19,497 bases of DNA, from NCBI GenBank assembly GCA_013365365.1, contig JABVXU010000249.1:60001-79497 (forward strand), written 5' to 3'. Position numbers and translations under genes: made by a program. Below are positions 9,661-18,315 of this stretch, piece after piece. Under the pieces are notes generated by a model. That model saw only the letters and a program-made list of their open reading frames with translations, had not been told where the DNA came from and did no database searches. The stretch is from Cruorifilaria tuberocauda. Taxonomy: Eukaryota; Nematoda; Chromadorea; Rhabditida; Onchocercidae. Within the stretch, counting starts at the first letter, position 1, and each line of letters begins with the position of its first letter.

Positions 9661-10539
9661 TTGAAACTCCTAATTTATTATATTTGAAATTCGTAATTTA
9701 TTATTCACTTGTTTTTTTTTTCAGATTAAAATATATCCTTTTAATCTTCCAAAATTATCCGATCATAATTAACTAATTAGAATTAATCGATAATAGTAAT
9801 TCATTAATTTATCTTAGTAATTCATTTTCATTTTCTTTTATAAAATAACTTTTCATTTATACTGTTATAAAAGATAACTTTTACTTTTGCACTGATATAA
9901 AAAATAACTTTTGTTTTGTAACGAAAGTAGAAAAAGAAAAGTTGCAAAGTTTTATAGATAGTATTTCAGTTGTTGAAATATTTCGGCAAAAGCTTACATT
10001 TTGCTTAGCATATTTGAACAGCTGGCGAATGATTGTTTCTCTTATCACACACACATCGAAATTTCGTTTAAATGCTTTTTGTCTATCTTTTTGATAAAAA
10101 AAAAAGAGTGAAAAAAAAATTCCGCAATTTTTTTTCTTTCAATTTTGTTTTAAAATTATCTGATAAATGCTTTTCCTGTTTGAATATTAATAAATTGAAA
10201 TATTATTCATTGATATTTGGTTAGTTATTATAGTATTATTAGTATTACAATATTATTATAGCTAGTTATTAAAGTTTAGTTAGTTAGTTGGTAAGTTAGT
10301 GATCAGTTAAAATATTTAATTTTACCTGCAAATTGATAATGACATAGATAATGAGATGCTAGGTGGAATGCATGAAAACTTCGATTTATTCAATCCTATA
10401 AATGTTTTATTTTATCAAAGCAATAAAAAATATCATGTTTGTAATCTAGAGAATTAAAAAAAAGATTGATTAAATTTTAGAAAAAAAGCAAAAAATTATT
10501 TTCAAATGAATCGATAAATTTATACTTAAAACACAGGGT
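9661..10539. other. AT-rich DNA, nothing recognised
   Basis: Short AT repeats (GTTAGTTAGTTG near 10,275) and homopolymer runs. No coding region or RNA is supported. Confidence 0.5.
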
Positions 10540-10650
10540 AAGCATTAATTAGTTAATTAATTAATTCTTTTAAACAAACTAATCTGAAAGCATTAATTAA
10601 TTAATTTTTCAAACGAATTAACTTAAAAGCGTCAATTAATTAATTTCTTT
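10540..10650. repeat. Three diverged units built on AAGCATTAATTAATTAATT
   Basis: Unit starts are at 10540, 10588 and 10627 (AAGCATTAATTAGTTAATT, AAGCATTAATTAATTAATT, AAGCGTCAATTAATTAATT), with shared AAACRAAYTAAYYT tails in the first two. Confidence 0.7.
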
Positions 10651-10721
10651 ATTTCTTTTCCTTCACTTTTTATTTCTTTCGCTTTACAAACGAAAATATA
10701 AATTTCAAAGGAAATGAATAA

Positions 10722-10805
10722 CAAATTTGAATTTTAAATATTTCAATAGCTAATTTGAATTTTAAATATTTCAATAACTAATTTAAATTTCAAGTATTTC
10801 AATGA
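10722..10805. repeat. 28-bp tandem repeat, 3 units
   Basis: TAATTTGAATTTTAAATATTTCAATA-like units at 10722-10749, 10750-10777 and 10778-10805. A trace of a fourth (TAACTAATTTGGTTTTCGAATA) lies near 10821. Confidence 0.8.
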
Positions 10806-11250
10806 AAAAAAAGAGAAGAATAACTAATTTGGTTTTCGAATATTGGAAATGATTTGATTTAAGTAGAACATTTTCAGCGTTAACCATTGGAAGTTAATTT
10901 CTTGTGACGATTGTAAAGATAGCAAGAAACCTGAATAGAACTGGTTTTTTTTTCCTTTTTTTTTGATGAAATTTTAACTTCTAACTTAATTGATGATGAA
11001 ATGGTTTAAAAGATAAGAGGAATAGAGGAGAAAGAGGGGATGAAAAGTTGAAAAGTTGGAATTATCGATATTTTTTAAGTGAAATTAAAATTTCTTTTTT
11101 ATTTTTCCTATTCAAATCAAATCAAATATTTATTCAATCATTTTTCTCTTTTCCGTTTTTTTTTTGTTCCGTATTGCAAGCGAATGATATGCATATAAAT
11201 GAAAATTTTATTTCGAAATGAAAATTTCGAAATTGATAAAAGTAACATTT

Positions 11251-11252
<2 letters not shown>

Positions 11253-11304
<52 letters not shown>
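11253..11304. repeat. (GT)26 microsatellite with TCTG interruptions after it
   Basis: A pure GT run of 52 nt, then CTGTGTGTGTCTGTGTGTATATATGATGATGATAG. It is likely polymorphic and can form Z-DNA. Confidence 0.95.
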
Positions 11305-11305
<1 letters not shown>

Positions 11306-11569
11306 TGTGTGTGTCTGTGTGTATATATGATGATGATAGAATAATCCTCATTGATTTGAAATGATGAAAATTGGCGTAGCAGTGATAAATTTGAGCAATA
11401 AAATAATCTTATCAAGCGCTTATCAATCACACATTGCTTTATTGAATTTTGAAATTAGAATGAAGGAATGGGAACATGGAGAAATTTAATTTGAATTGAA
11501 CATGAAGAATTTTATCGTATGCATGCAAAATAGAATTAGTCTTATAGCTCGAACACAAATATTATTAGT

Positions 11570-12049
11570 GATAAATAATTGAATGAATGAAATATTTTCG
11601 CTAAAAAAAAATGATTAATTTTCTTTTCATCCCAAATTCCTAAATAGGAATTAATCAAGAAATAAGAAAGAAAAATTTGAAATGTTTTCGAAAATCTGAT
11701 AATTTCTATCTGAACTGATAAATGATTGAATGGATGAAGAAGTATTTTCACTGAAAAAAAAATGATCAAATGAATTAATAAAATAATTTATTTCAAATTC
11801 TTAAATAGGAATTAATTAAGAAAGAAGAAAGAAAAAATTGATAAGTTTTACAAAACCAAAATCTGATAATTTATATTTAAAAAAAGAAATGATAACTAAT
11901 TGAATGGATGAAATATTTTCGCTAAAAAAAAACCAATAACTTTTTATGATGAATTGATTAATTTCAGATTTTTAAATAAGAATTAATTAGGAAACAAGAA
12001 AGTAGAAAATTGATAAGTTTCCCAAAATCTGATAAGTTATATTTTAACT
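11570..12049. repeat. Three tandem copies of a 147-174 bp AT-rich repeat
   Basis: Copies start at 11570, 11717 and 11891. Shared landmarks in order: GATAA-NN-ATTGAATGRATGAA, TATTTTCRCT followed by an A-run, TCAAAT(T)C or TTCAGATTT, TTAAATARGAATTAAT, AAGAAAG, and AAAATCTGATAA near the end. The 75-codon minus-strand frame at 11769-11542 lies across the first copy and is not credible. Confidence 0.85.
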
Positions 12050-12402
12050 TGTCAACTATTTCGCTAATTTTTGTTTAAAGATTAAGCTTTATTCATTAAG
12101 CTATTTTCAAAGGCTAAAACAAATCATATTACCTACTAATCATTTCAGTATAGTTTTCGTTTTAAATTTAAAAAATCCTTTTTTTTTTTGGAATGGATTG
12201 AAACAATTAATTGTAGTAACTTCCGACGATATGTGTAATAGAAAATATTGGTGGCCGTAAATTTGTGATCATTTTAGATAAAAGATGGGGGGAGTAAATA
12301 TGTTCCATCAATGAACTGATTTGCAATCTTTTAAAATTTAAAATGAAAAAAAAAATTTATTCTAATATAATTTCCATTTGAAAAAAAAGAGCAAAATAAA
12401 AT

Positions 12403-12635
12403 TTACACTAATGATATGATATGATATGATAATGATTTTGATACGTCATCATTTGTGAGTAAGTCACTGTAATACCGCAACTGTTCCTGTAAATTGATAG
12501 GATGATAAATAAGTTGAAAAATGATATTTAGGTATATATTTCAGTTTTCCGGTACACAGAACTTGTTAACCTATCGTTATTCATTCCTATACGCTCAATT
12601 GGAAATGTGGAAATTAATGAATTATATTCTTTCAT
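12403..12635 (-). CDS. Weak candidate small gene or gene remnant, two exons
   Basis: An ATG at 12635-12633 opens MKEYNSLISTFPIERIGM and on for 35 codons to a stop at 12530-12528. A donor AG|GTTAAC (GT at 12570-12569), like the one after exon 4 of the main gene, and a good acceptor TTTACAG (AG at 12488-12487) would remove an 84-nt intron. The following exon is open in two frames, one beginning EQLRYYSDLLTNDDVSK (to 12403) and one beginning NSCGITVTYSQ (to 12408). The GTTAAC donor would select the second. An AATAAA lies at 12361-12356. All frames are short enough to be chance in this composition, and no family is recognised. Confidence 0.15.
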
Positions 12636-13107
12636 GTTATTTAATTAAAATTGTTCAAATTATTATAAGCATGGAAAGAATTTAAGCAAATGGTTAGCTT
12701 TAAAAATTTCAGTGATTTATTGAATGACATTAAATTTTTGAATTACACTAAATTATCACTTTATCAATTTAAGTAAAGTTTATTCGACATATTTATGAAA
12801 TTGATTATTTAAATTAAGGTTCTACTGGATATTCACGTGAAAGAATAAAGTGTTATTACTAATTTCTAAATTGCTTTTTTTTTATTTTAATTTTGAATAA
12901 TTGATATTTAATAAAAGCAAACAGGTAACTGAAATAAATATTTATCAATAAACTGATAACATTTATCACATTAACATCAATAATATCAATACGGAAAAAA
13001 AATACACTTTTTTTTTTGATTGATTTAAAGGTGGTAAAATAATTTCCTGCAGTAGTCATTAAAATATTTCGATCAACGTCACTCATACTAGCAGCTGCTC
13101 TTCAAGC

Positions 13108-13141
13108 TTTTCATTAATTAAGCCTCATTAATTAATGAAAA
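13108..13141. repeat. Perfect inverted repeat, 14-bp arms, 6-nt loop
   Basis: TTTTCATTAATTAA (13108-13121) and TTAATTAATGAAAA (13128-13141) are exact reverse complements around GCCTCA. It lies about 400 nt beyond the stop of the five-exon gene. Confidence 0.8.
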
Positions 13142-13390
13142 ATTTTTCTTTAAAATTAATTTACAGGAAGGCTAATTGTTTTTTTTTGATATTTTATTAC
13201 TAATTCTAATAATTACTTAAATTATTAACTTAAAGTTACATTTTACTACTTTTTTTTTGTAATATTTGAAATGATAAGATGATTTATCATTTACAATGAT
13301 CGATAGTTTTACCCGTATCCGGATATATCAACAATTTCATAAGTATTCTAAATGTTTTTTTTACAACCTCAATCTATCCTCAATCTATAT

Positions 13391-13463
13391 AATAATACCG
13401 TAATTCTACAATAAGTTTGCGATAATACCGTAATTCTACAATAAGTTTACGATAATACCGTAA
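13391..13463. repeat. 30-bp tandem repeat, about 2.5 copies
   Basis: Units with the core ATAATACCGTAATTCTAC recur at exact 30-nt spacing (ATAATACCG near 13392, 13422 and 13452). The repeat lies just beyond the gene's poly(A) signal. Just upstream, CCTCAATCTAT is also duplicated (around 13367-13388). Confidence 0.8.
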
Positions 13464-13490
13464 TGATAAATCATTGATAATACATAAATT

Positions 13491-13496
13491 TTTATT
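13491..13496 (-). terminator. Poly(A) signal AATAAA of the five-exon gene
   Basis: There is an exact AATAAA on the minus strand 46 nt downstream of the TAA stop (plus strand TTTATT). The spacing is normal for a short nematode 3'UTR. AATAAA is common by chance in DNA this AT-rich, so position is the main support. Confidence 0.55.
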
Positions 13497-13541
13497 AAGA
13501 AGCATTTATAATACAATAACAGTATAAATTACAGTTAGCAA

Positions 13542-13749
13542 TTAGCATCGGAATAACATTGAAAGAAATGAAGTGCAACAGGATTGGTTTTGAACAAATT
13601 CCGAAACGGTTAAACGAGCAAATGCAGCTAATGCTAGTAATTTCAATTGAAAACCACCAACATTCTTAGTAAAATAAATTGTACTGTATTCCTCCATTCG
13701 AGCCATTTCCTGTCCTGATTCTTCCAGTACACATACCCAAACAGTAACT
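13542..13749 (-). CDS. Exon 5 (residues 237-305): C-terminal helix and cysteines
   Basis: The acceptor is AATTTTAG (AG at 13751-13750). The exon finishes the Arg codon, runs VTVWVCVLEESGQEM and ends FRC-TAA. The hydrophobic stretch at about residues 270-288 matches the position of the terminal helix in scramblases. It is followed by paired Cys (294, 295) and a terminal Cys (305), possible lipid-attachment sites (inference). Confidence 0.82.
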
Positions 13750-16700
13750 CTAAAATTCATTAAATTATATAAGTAATTACTTTTTTTGATCAAAAAATTT
13801 CTAGTAAGTATAATTCATGATAATGAATTATTCTAAGTTAATATTGATTATGTTACTTGACTATGAATTATGATAAGTTAAATTGATTACGTCTATGCCA
13901 TTGCACGTATTACTTATCACTGCTTGAGACTAAGCTATTTGGAAAAAGGCGAAAATTGCTGTTTCGAGGTGAAGTGAAGATTCTTTGTAAGGAACGGTAG
14001 GTTGAACTGGAAAAGTTCCCGGAAAAGTTTCCTTAGGTAAACCTAATGAGTTACAAAAAAAAAATTCAATCTATGATATATAGTCAATCGTCTTCACTTT
14101 TATTTGATAATAAAAAAAAATCTGCTGATTAAATATACTTAATTATTAAAAGTATCAAAATTTAATCAGCAAAAAAATTAAAATTATACTATTTATGAAA
14201 ATTTTGATCATTTTTTCTCTTTTTAATTTTTAATATAAATTCTTTTTTTTCAATTAAATATTAAATCTAAGATTTTTATTCTTAGTAAGTTATTAATAAA
14301 TTTATGCATGAATAAATTTACTTCAGCCTTATATAAGCTTTTTTAATTTACTATATTATGCGAATTTTCATAAACTAATTTTCTTAAGCTAATTTTGTTC
14401 TGTTTTCTCCGTCTCTCTCATTTCCTATTTCTTCTATATAAATTATTCAGTGCTTATCATATCAATAGTTATCATACAACCTGTATCTAAAACAATTTAA
14501 TTATCATGGATAACTTTAACAAATGATGATATTACTTTTTAGTTATTCTAAATATATAGCTATTAGAGAATAAGAACTGATTATGTTTAATTATTTCAAT
14601 TAATTAATGGTTTTCTCTTTTCAATATTTAAGATTTCATATTTTAAATTGATTAAATTATAAATAAGTAGGAATTGAATTAACTAGAACATTAAATTTTA
14701 AAAGTATTATCAAAATATACTCTAAATAAAGGAAAATATAAAATTGACAGAAATTAATTAACCTTCCATATGAACTTTCGGCAGCTAAAATTTTTGCAAT
14801 CGTTTGCTTTCCACTGTCTTCAATCAGGAATGGATCACCTGAAATAATTAATAATGAATAGGCTTCATATAGTTTTAGCCAAAATCTCTTTGGAAAATTT
14901 ATCTAAAGATATACTTATTTACAATAAGGTAATTAATTGCTGCTAATTAGAAATTGAATTACTTACTCATTTGTTATATAAAGTGAAATATTCTAATAAG
15001 AAATAAAATAGAATAAAAACTTTTAAAAAATGCATGTCTTTTTATAAGTTAAATGGAAAGGATAATAAATAAACAATAATAAACTAGAACTTATTTACTT
15101 ATTAACTTACCAGGCACGAAGTAACCAAATAAATCACCGTTCCAATCATTTACAGCAACAAGCGGTGGTTCAGATTTATTTCCAGAAATACATCCGGCAG
15201 CCGAATTTCTCGATATTAGCAAAACTGTTCTACCATATGATTCCAGGATCATGGTTGATTTATCACAGTTTACTTCTTCCCAAATATCAAACAACGGGAA
15301 GTCAATCGAATCAGTTACCTAATACCTTAGTTTATAATGACATTTATTATGGTAATTACCGTAATTTATCAATTAATCTAAGAGTAATTTAACTTTTTAT
15401 GAAAAAAAATTTTCAAATTTCCATTTTGATATAAATCACATCATATGAAATAATATCAATAGTCGTAAATTCGTTATCTTGGATCATATCATTCATGATC
15501 TAAGCATATACTAAGCTTTTAAAATAATTCCATGGAATGATCAACGAGTGAATGAAATTAAATTTTAATGATTGGAAAAAATGCTAATAGAGAAGTTAGC
15601 TAAACATTTTTCAGTTCTCTCATTTCAATTTCACCCTTGAATTATTAATTCAATTACCCTAATTATACCAAAGTAAATAAAATAAGTACCTGTAACTCGG
15701 TTCCAGCTCTTCGAATCCTTAGCAATGATGCATCGCTTAAATAAAATAATACTTGTGATTTATTTGGCATAAAATAATATTCATATTTACGTGGTATTGA
15801 TGCCAGCTTCTAAAATGAATTTCATTAAATTTTAAAATAAAATATGTTTTCCTTTTTCAAATTTTTTTTTCAAACTAAATTCAATTTTAAATTAACAGTC
15901 AAATATTAAAATCGGATTAAATCATTTATTAAACTCCCAAATTCAACCATCCATTAAATCATCAAACGAAACCATTCATTAAACTATCAAATTAAACATT
16001 ATGCAATAGATTTGATAAACTATTATAGCAAAAAAAAGTATTTTTTTTTCACAAAACTTGTAATTCGTCATATATTTTACACTTCAAGCATTTTTTATTA
16101 ATCAAATTTTACGAATCAATAAAAATAATAATTTAAAAGAGGAGTAAAAAAGAAAAACTTCATATAAAACTAAAATGATATTCGTAAAAGCTAGGAAGTT
16201 CGCATTTCACTGTTACAGCATAGCTTACATCTCGGCTAATAGAGAAGCTATTTGAAGCTATACAATCTATTTGAATAATATGACTCAAGACATGGTTGAT
16301 TATTGTCTCAAGCCATTCCAATAATTTTTCATTGTTTTAAATTGAACTTAAAAAAAGAATCGCTTTGTTTTACTCTTTTATTTCGGTTTGTTTTTTTAGT
16401 ATCAATTTAAGACGAAAGGGAATTCGTTTTTTTTTTTAATTTTTATTTGAAACTTTGTAAGTATTATTAGGTTTTTCAAAAAAAAAGTGCATTATAAATT
16501 TGTAATTCTTATCAGCAAAGAAATTTCAATTTTTAAAAAGATAAGCTAATTTTTCGCATATCAAAATCTTGTGGGACTTATGAAGTTACTTAATATTGCT
16601 AATTGAAGAAAAAAAGCTACCAGTTCGTAAGAAAGAAGTAGAAGTCTAAATTGACTTATAATTTTTTTATTATTTAAAGTTTCATAATTTTTTAACTAAT

Positions 16701-18300
16701 TCTTAAAAATTCTTTAACTAATTTTCATCTTCAATTTTCCTGAATTTCCTTCAGTCAATTTTCTTACAATCAACAGTACTTCAAGCATCTATAATTTGTA
16801 CTTAATATCAGCGAACTTTTATACTTTTGAAAAAGATAAATTAATTTTTCGTATATCAGAATCCTTGCTTAAATTGCAAATTACTTAAATTATATTTTAA
16901 ATCATATATGTCTAATAAAAATGTGTTGGCTTTTTTTTTCCATAACAATACTTAAAAATTTCAACTAATTTACTTTTCAATTTTTATTTATCAAAAACAT
17001 GATTGGAACGGAAATGATATAAGAAGTAAAAATAGATAATGTTATTTCAAAATTTTCTCATTTCTATTAAAAAAAAAATAATAGTTTGTTACTTCTGATA
17101 AGTACTAATCGGTAAGTATTACCGGATTATTTCAACGGATATTCCAATTAAGCACTGATTACCGGAACCTTTCAACGGATGATATTTTTAATAAATATTA
17201 ATAGGCAAACATTATCGGATCCTCTCAACGGATCTAATAACCGTAAATCGGTAGTTATCACCGGATCCTTGCATAACATATTTCTAATGAGTACCAATCG
17301 ATAAGTATTATTTTTTCAACGGATATTTCTAATAAGCATTAATCGGTAATTGTTATCGGGTCCTTTTAAAGGATATTTCCATTAAGTACTAATCGGTAAG
17401 TATTATCCGTTTTTTTCAACGGATATTTTCAATATATTAATCGATAAGTATTATCGACGATTTCTTTGAACGATAAAAATAATCATAAAATTTTTGATTG
17501 ATGAAAAATTATAAATGAAAAAAGGAAAAAAAAAAGTTATACAAGTGAACATTTAGTTTTATTTAGCTATTAAGTTTTTTTTTCTTTTTGTTTTTTAAGA
17601 TAAATCTCTTAGGATTAGCGTTAAAAATCGTTTTCCATGCATTTTTACATTTACTATTTCAGCTTATATTTCTTCTTTTAGCTATTCCATCAATCTATTC
17701 GAAATTTCACTTTTCTTTTCAGCACTGAAAAATAAGTAAAAATTTCTCGAAAAAAGAAAAACAAAAAAGAGAATTTGAAGAAATATTATACTTAATTGCT
17801 ATGATGGAATGAAAAATTAAATAATTTATTATATAGTTCGATAATATCTATAAAAATAACATGCAAAATTAAGAATAAAAAAAAAACAATGTGAATAAAC
17901 GTATGGTTGTGATAAAACCAAAGTGTAATTGGTGATAAAACCAAAATGAAATTTATGAAAAAAAAAAGTCTAATATATATTTAACTATATCTACCTGTGT
18001 GTCCAAATCATCATCATCATCATCATCATCATTGTTTTGATTAGGTTGAAAATTTCTTGATGACATATCACTACTACCAGCTGTATGATTAGTAAGTACC
18101 GTTATCACTTCACCATTACTATCATGATATTTAAGATTGCTCTCCCTGCCACTATTATTGCTATTGTTATTGTTGTTTTTATTGATTGTACCGGAAGCAA
18201 TCGATCCGGAAAATTGATGATGATTGACGGTTGGTAGCTCATTAAATGATGTACCAGGTCGAGATATATTCGAGTTACCGGTACTGATCAATAATGACAT
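13542..18300 (-). CDS. Five-exon gene, 305 aa, divergent phospholipid-scramblase-like / tubby-fold protein
   Basis: Joined CDS on the minus strand: 18300-17995, 15809-15690, 15318-15111, 14838-14763 and 13749-13542 (306+120+208+76+208 = 918 nt, 305 codons plus TAA). All four introns are GT-AG and the phases (0, 0, 1, 2) keep one frame open throughout. Residues 1-102 are hydrophilic and Ser/Asn-rich (poly-Asn 42-46, poly-Asp 91-98) and probably disordered. Residues 103-305 look like a beta-rich domain: KYEYYF near 110, a basic patch RIRR near 133, GRTVLLISRNSAAGC near 171-185, LVAVNDWNGDLFGYF near 195-209, then an amphipathic/hydrophobic stretch FQLKLLALAAFARL near 270-283 and Cys at 294, 295 and 305. 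This order (beta strands, a V...G.hhG.. segment, a C-terminal hydrophobic helix) is what I associate with phospholipid scramblases, membrane proteins that move lipids between leaflets or bind membrane through palmitoylated cysteines. The family call is by eye only. I see neither an internal Cys-rich palmitoylation cluster nor a clear acidic Ca2+-loop before the last helix, so scramblase activity should not be assumed. The start is the ATG at 18300, 8 nt after a TTTTAG acceptor. Confidence 0.8.
13750..14762 (-). other. Intron 4 (1013 nt) of the five-exon gene
   Basis: Mostly AT-rich. It contains a degenerate ~40 bp duplication near 13805-13895 (GAATTATTCTAAGTTAA- and GAATTATGATAAGTTAA-like) and a compact symmetric element at 14009-14046. 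I found no further exon with matching phase. Confidence 0.7.
14009..14046. repeat. 12-bp direct repeat plus adjoining palindrome in intron 4
   Basis: GGAAAAGTTCCC (14009-14020) is followed directly by GGAAAAGTTTCC (14021-14032) and then by the palindrome TTAGGTAAACCTAA (14033-14046). Each 12-mer is itself near-symmetric (GGAA-AAG-TTCC). The function is unknown. Confidence 0.6.
14763..14838 (-). CDS. Exon 4 (residues 212-237, split codons at both ends)
   Basis: The acceptor is the classic nematode-like ATTTCAG (AG at 14840-14839) and the donor AAG|GTTAAT (GT at 14762-14761). The 76 nt complete the Gly codon begun in exon 3, encode DPFLIEDSGKQTIAKILA and following residues, and leave two bases of an Arg codon for exon 5. 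Confidence 0.77.
15111..15318 (-). CDS. Exon 3 (residues 143-211): core of folded domain
   Basis: The acceptor is GTATTAG (AG at 15320-15319), less pyrimidine-rich than the others. The donor is CTG|GTAAGT (GT at 15110-15109). It holds 69 codons plus one base. It encodes the DIWEEV, GRTVLLISRN and VAVNDWNGDLFGYF segments, the part most like a scramblase core. An AG 8 nt further upstream would shift the frame, so the chosen acceptor is the one that fits. Confidence 0.82.
15690..15809 (-). CDS. Exon 2 (residues 103-142): start of folded domain
   Basis: The acceptor is ATTTTAG (AG at 15811-15810) and the donor CAG|GTACTT (GT at 15689-15688). It has forty whole codons, phase 0 at both ends. It begins KLASIPRKYEYYF and contains the basic RIRRAG motif. 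It is too short to stand out as an open frame by length; its support is clean splice sites on both sides and phase agreement with exons 1 and 3. Confidence 0.78.
15810..17994 (-). other. Intron 1 (2185 nt) of the five-exon gene
   Basis: By far the longest intron (the others are 371, 272 and 1013 nt). It contains plain AT-rich DNA, a ~50 bp minisatellite with hairpin-forming units (17093-17474) and a 58-codon open frame without ATG (16163-16336). Long first introns often carry regulatory sequence; none is recognisable here. Confidence 0.75.
17093..17474. repeat. Decayed ~50 bp tandem repeat with internal inverted repeat, inside intron 1
   Basis: The motif TTCAACGGAT or a close variant recurs at 17131, 17171, 17224, 17315, 17365, 17415 and 17465, most spacings being close to 50. 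A further degenerate unit lies near 17268. Between these, most units carry ATCGGTAAGTATTAYCGG or a variant, in which GRTAA and TTAYC can pair around a 3-nt loop. About eight units in all; the second has lost half of its hairpin. Confidence 0.8.
17995..18300 (-). CDS. Exon 1 (residues 1-102): low-complexity N-terminal region
   Basis: It starts at the ATG 18300-18298 and ends at CAG|GTAGAT, with the donor GT at 17994-17993, after exactly 102 codons (phase 0). Reading on past the donor adds only 13 residues before a stop, so splicing is needed. It is rich in Ser, Asn, Thr and Gly. The poly-Asp run is encoded by eight GAT codons (ATC repeats at 18007-18030). I see no signal peptide. Confidence 0.8.
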
Positions 18301-18308
18301 TATCTTAT

Positions 18309-18315
18309 CTAAAAC
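18309..18315 (-). promoter_or_regulatory. Possible trans-splice or 5'UTR-intron acceptor just before the start codon
   Basis: On the minus strand a pyrimidine-rich GTTTTAG (AG at 18310-18309) lies 8 nt before the ATG. In nematodes such a site so close to the start is typical of spliced-leader addition, but it could equally end a 5'UTR intron. The sequence alone cannot decide. Confidence 0.45.

Larger units (their letters stand above)
12050..13480. other. 1.4 kb downstream of the gene; no firmly supported gene
   Basis: AT-rich DNA holding the weak two-exon candidate (12403-12635, minus), a minus-strand 75-codon frame from 13086 that begins MSDVDRNILMTTAGNYF and soon turns into Lys/Ile/Phe low complexity, the 14-bp hairpin (13108-13141), the TATCCGGATA palindrome (13316-13325) and the 30-bp repeat (13391-13463). 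Confidence 0.45.

Noticed and set aside
11134..11430. 98-codon minus-strand frame with a Thr-His run
   Set aside because: Its centre is the (GT)26 microsatellite and the flanks are Lys/Phe/Ser-rich low complexity.
11542..11769. 75-codon minus-strand frame
   Set aside because: It lies inside the first and second copies of a tandem repeat, and the frame is not kept open in the third copy.
11570..12049. Identity with the known ~150-bp filarial satellite families (Onchocerca O-150, Brugia HhaI)
   Set aside because: The length is suggestive, but I cannot recognise the characteristic sequences of either family, so no family name is given.
15165..15392. 75-codon plus-strand frame opposite exon 3
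   Set aside because: Shadow of the real minus-strand exon, running on into intron 2.
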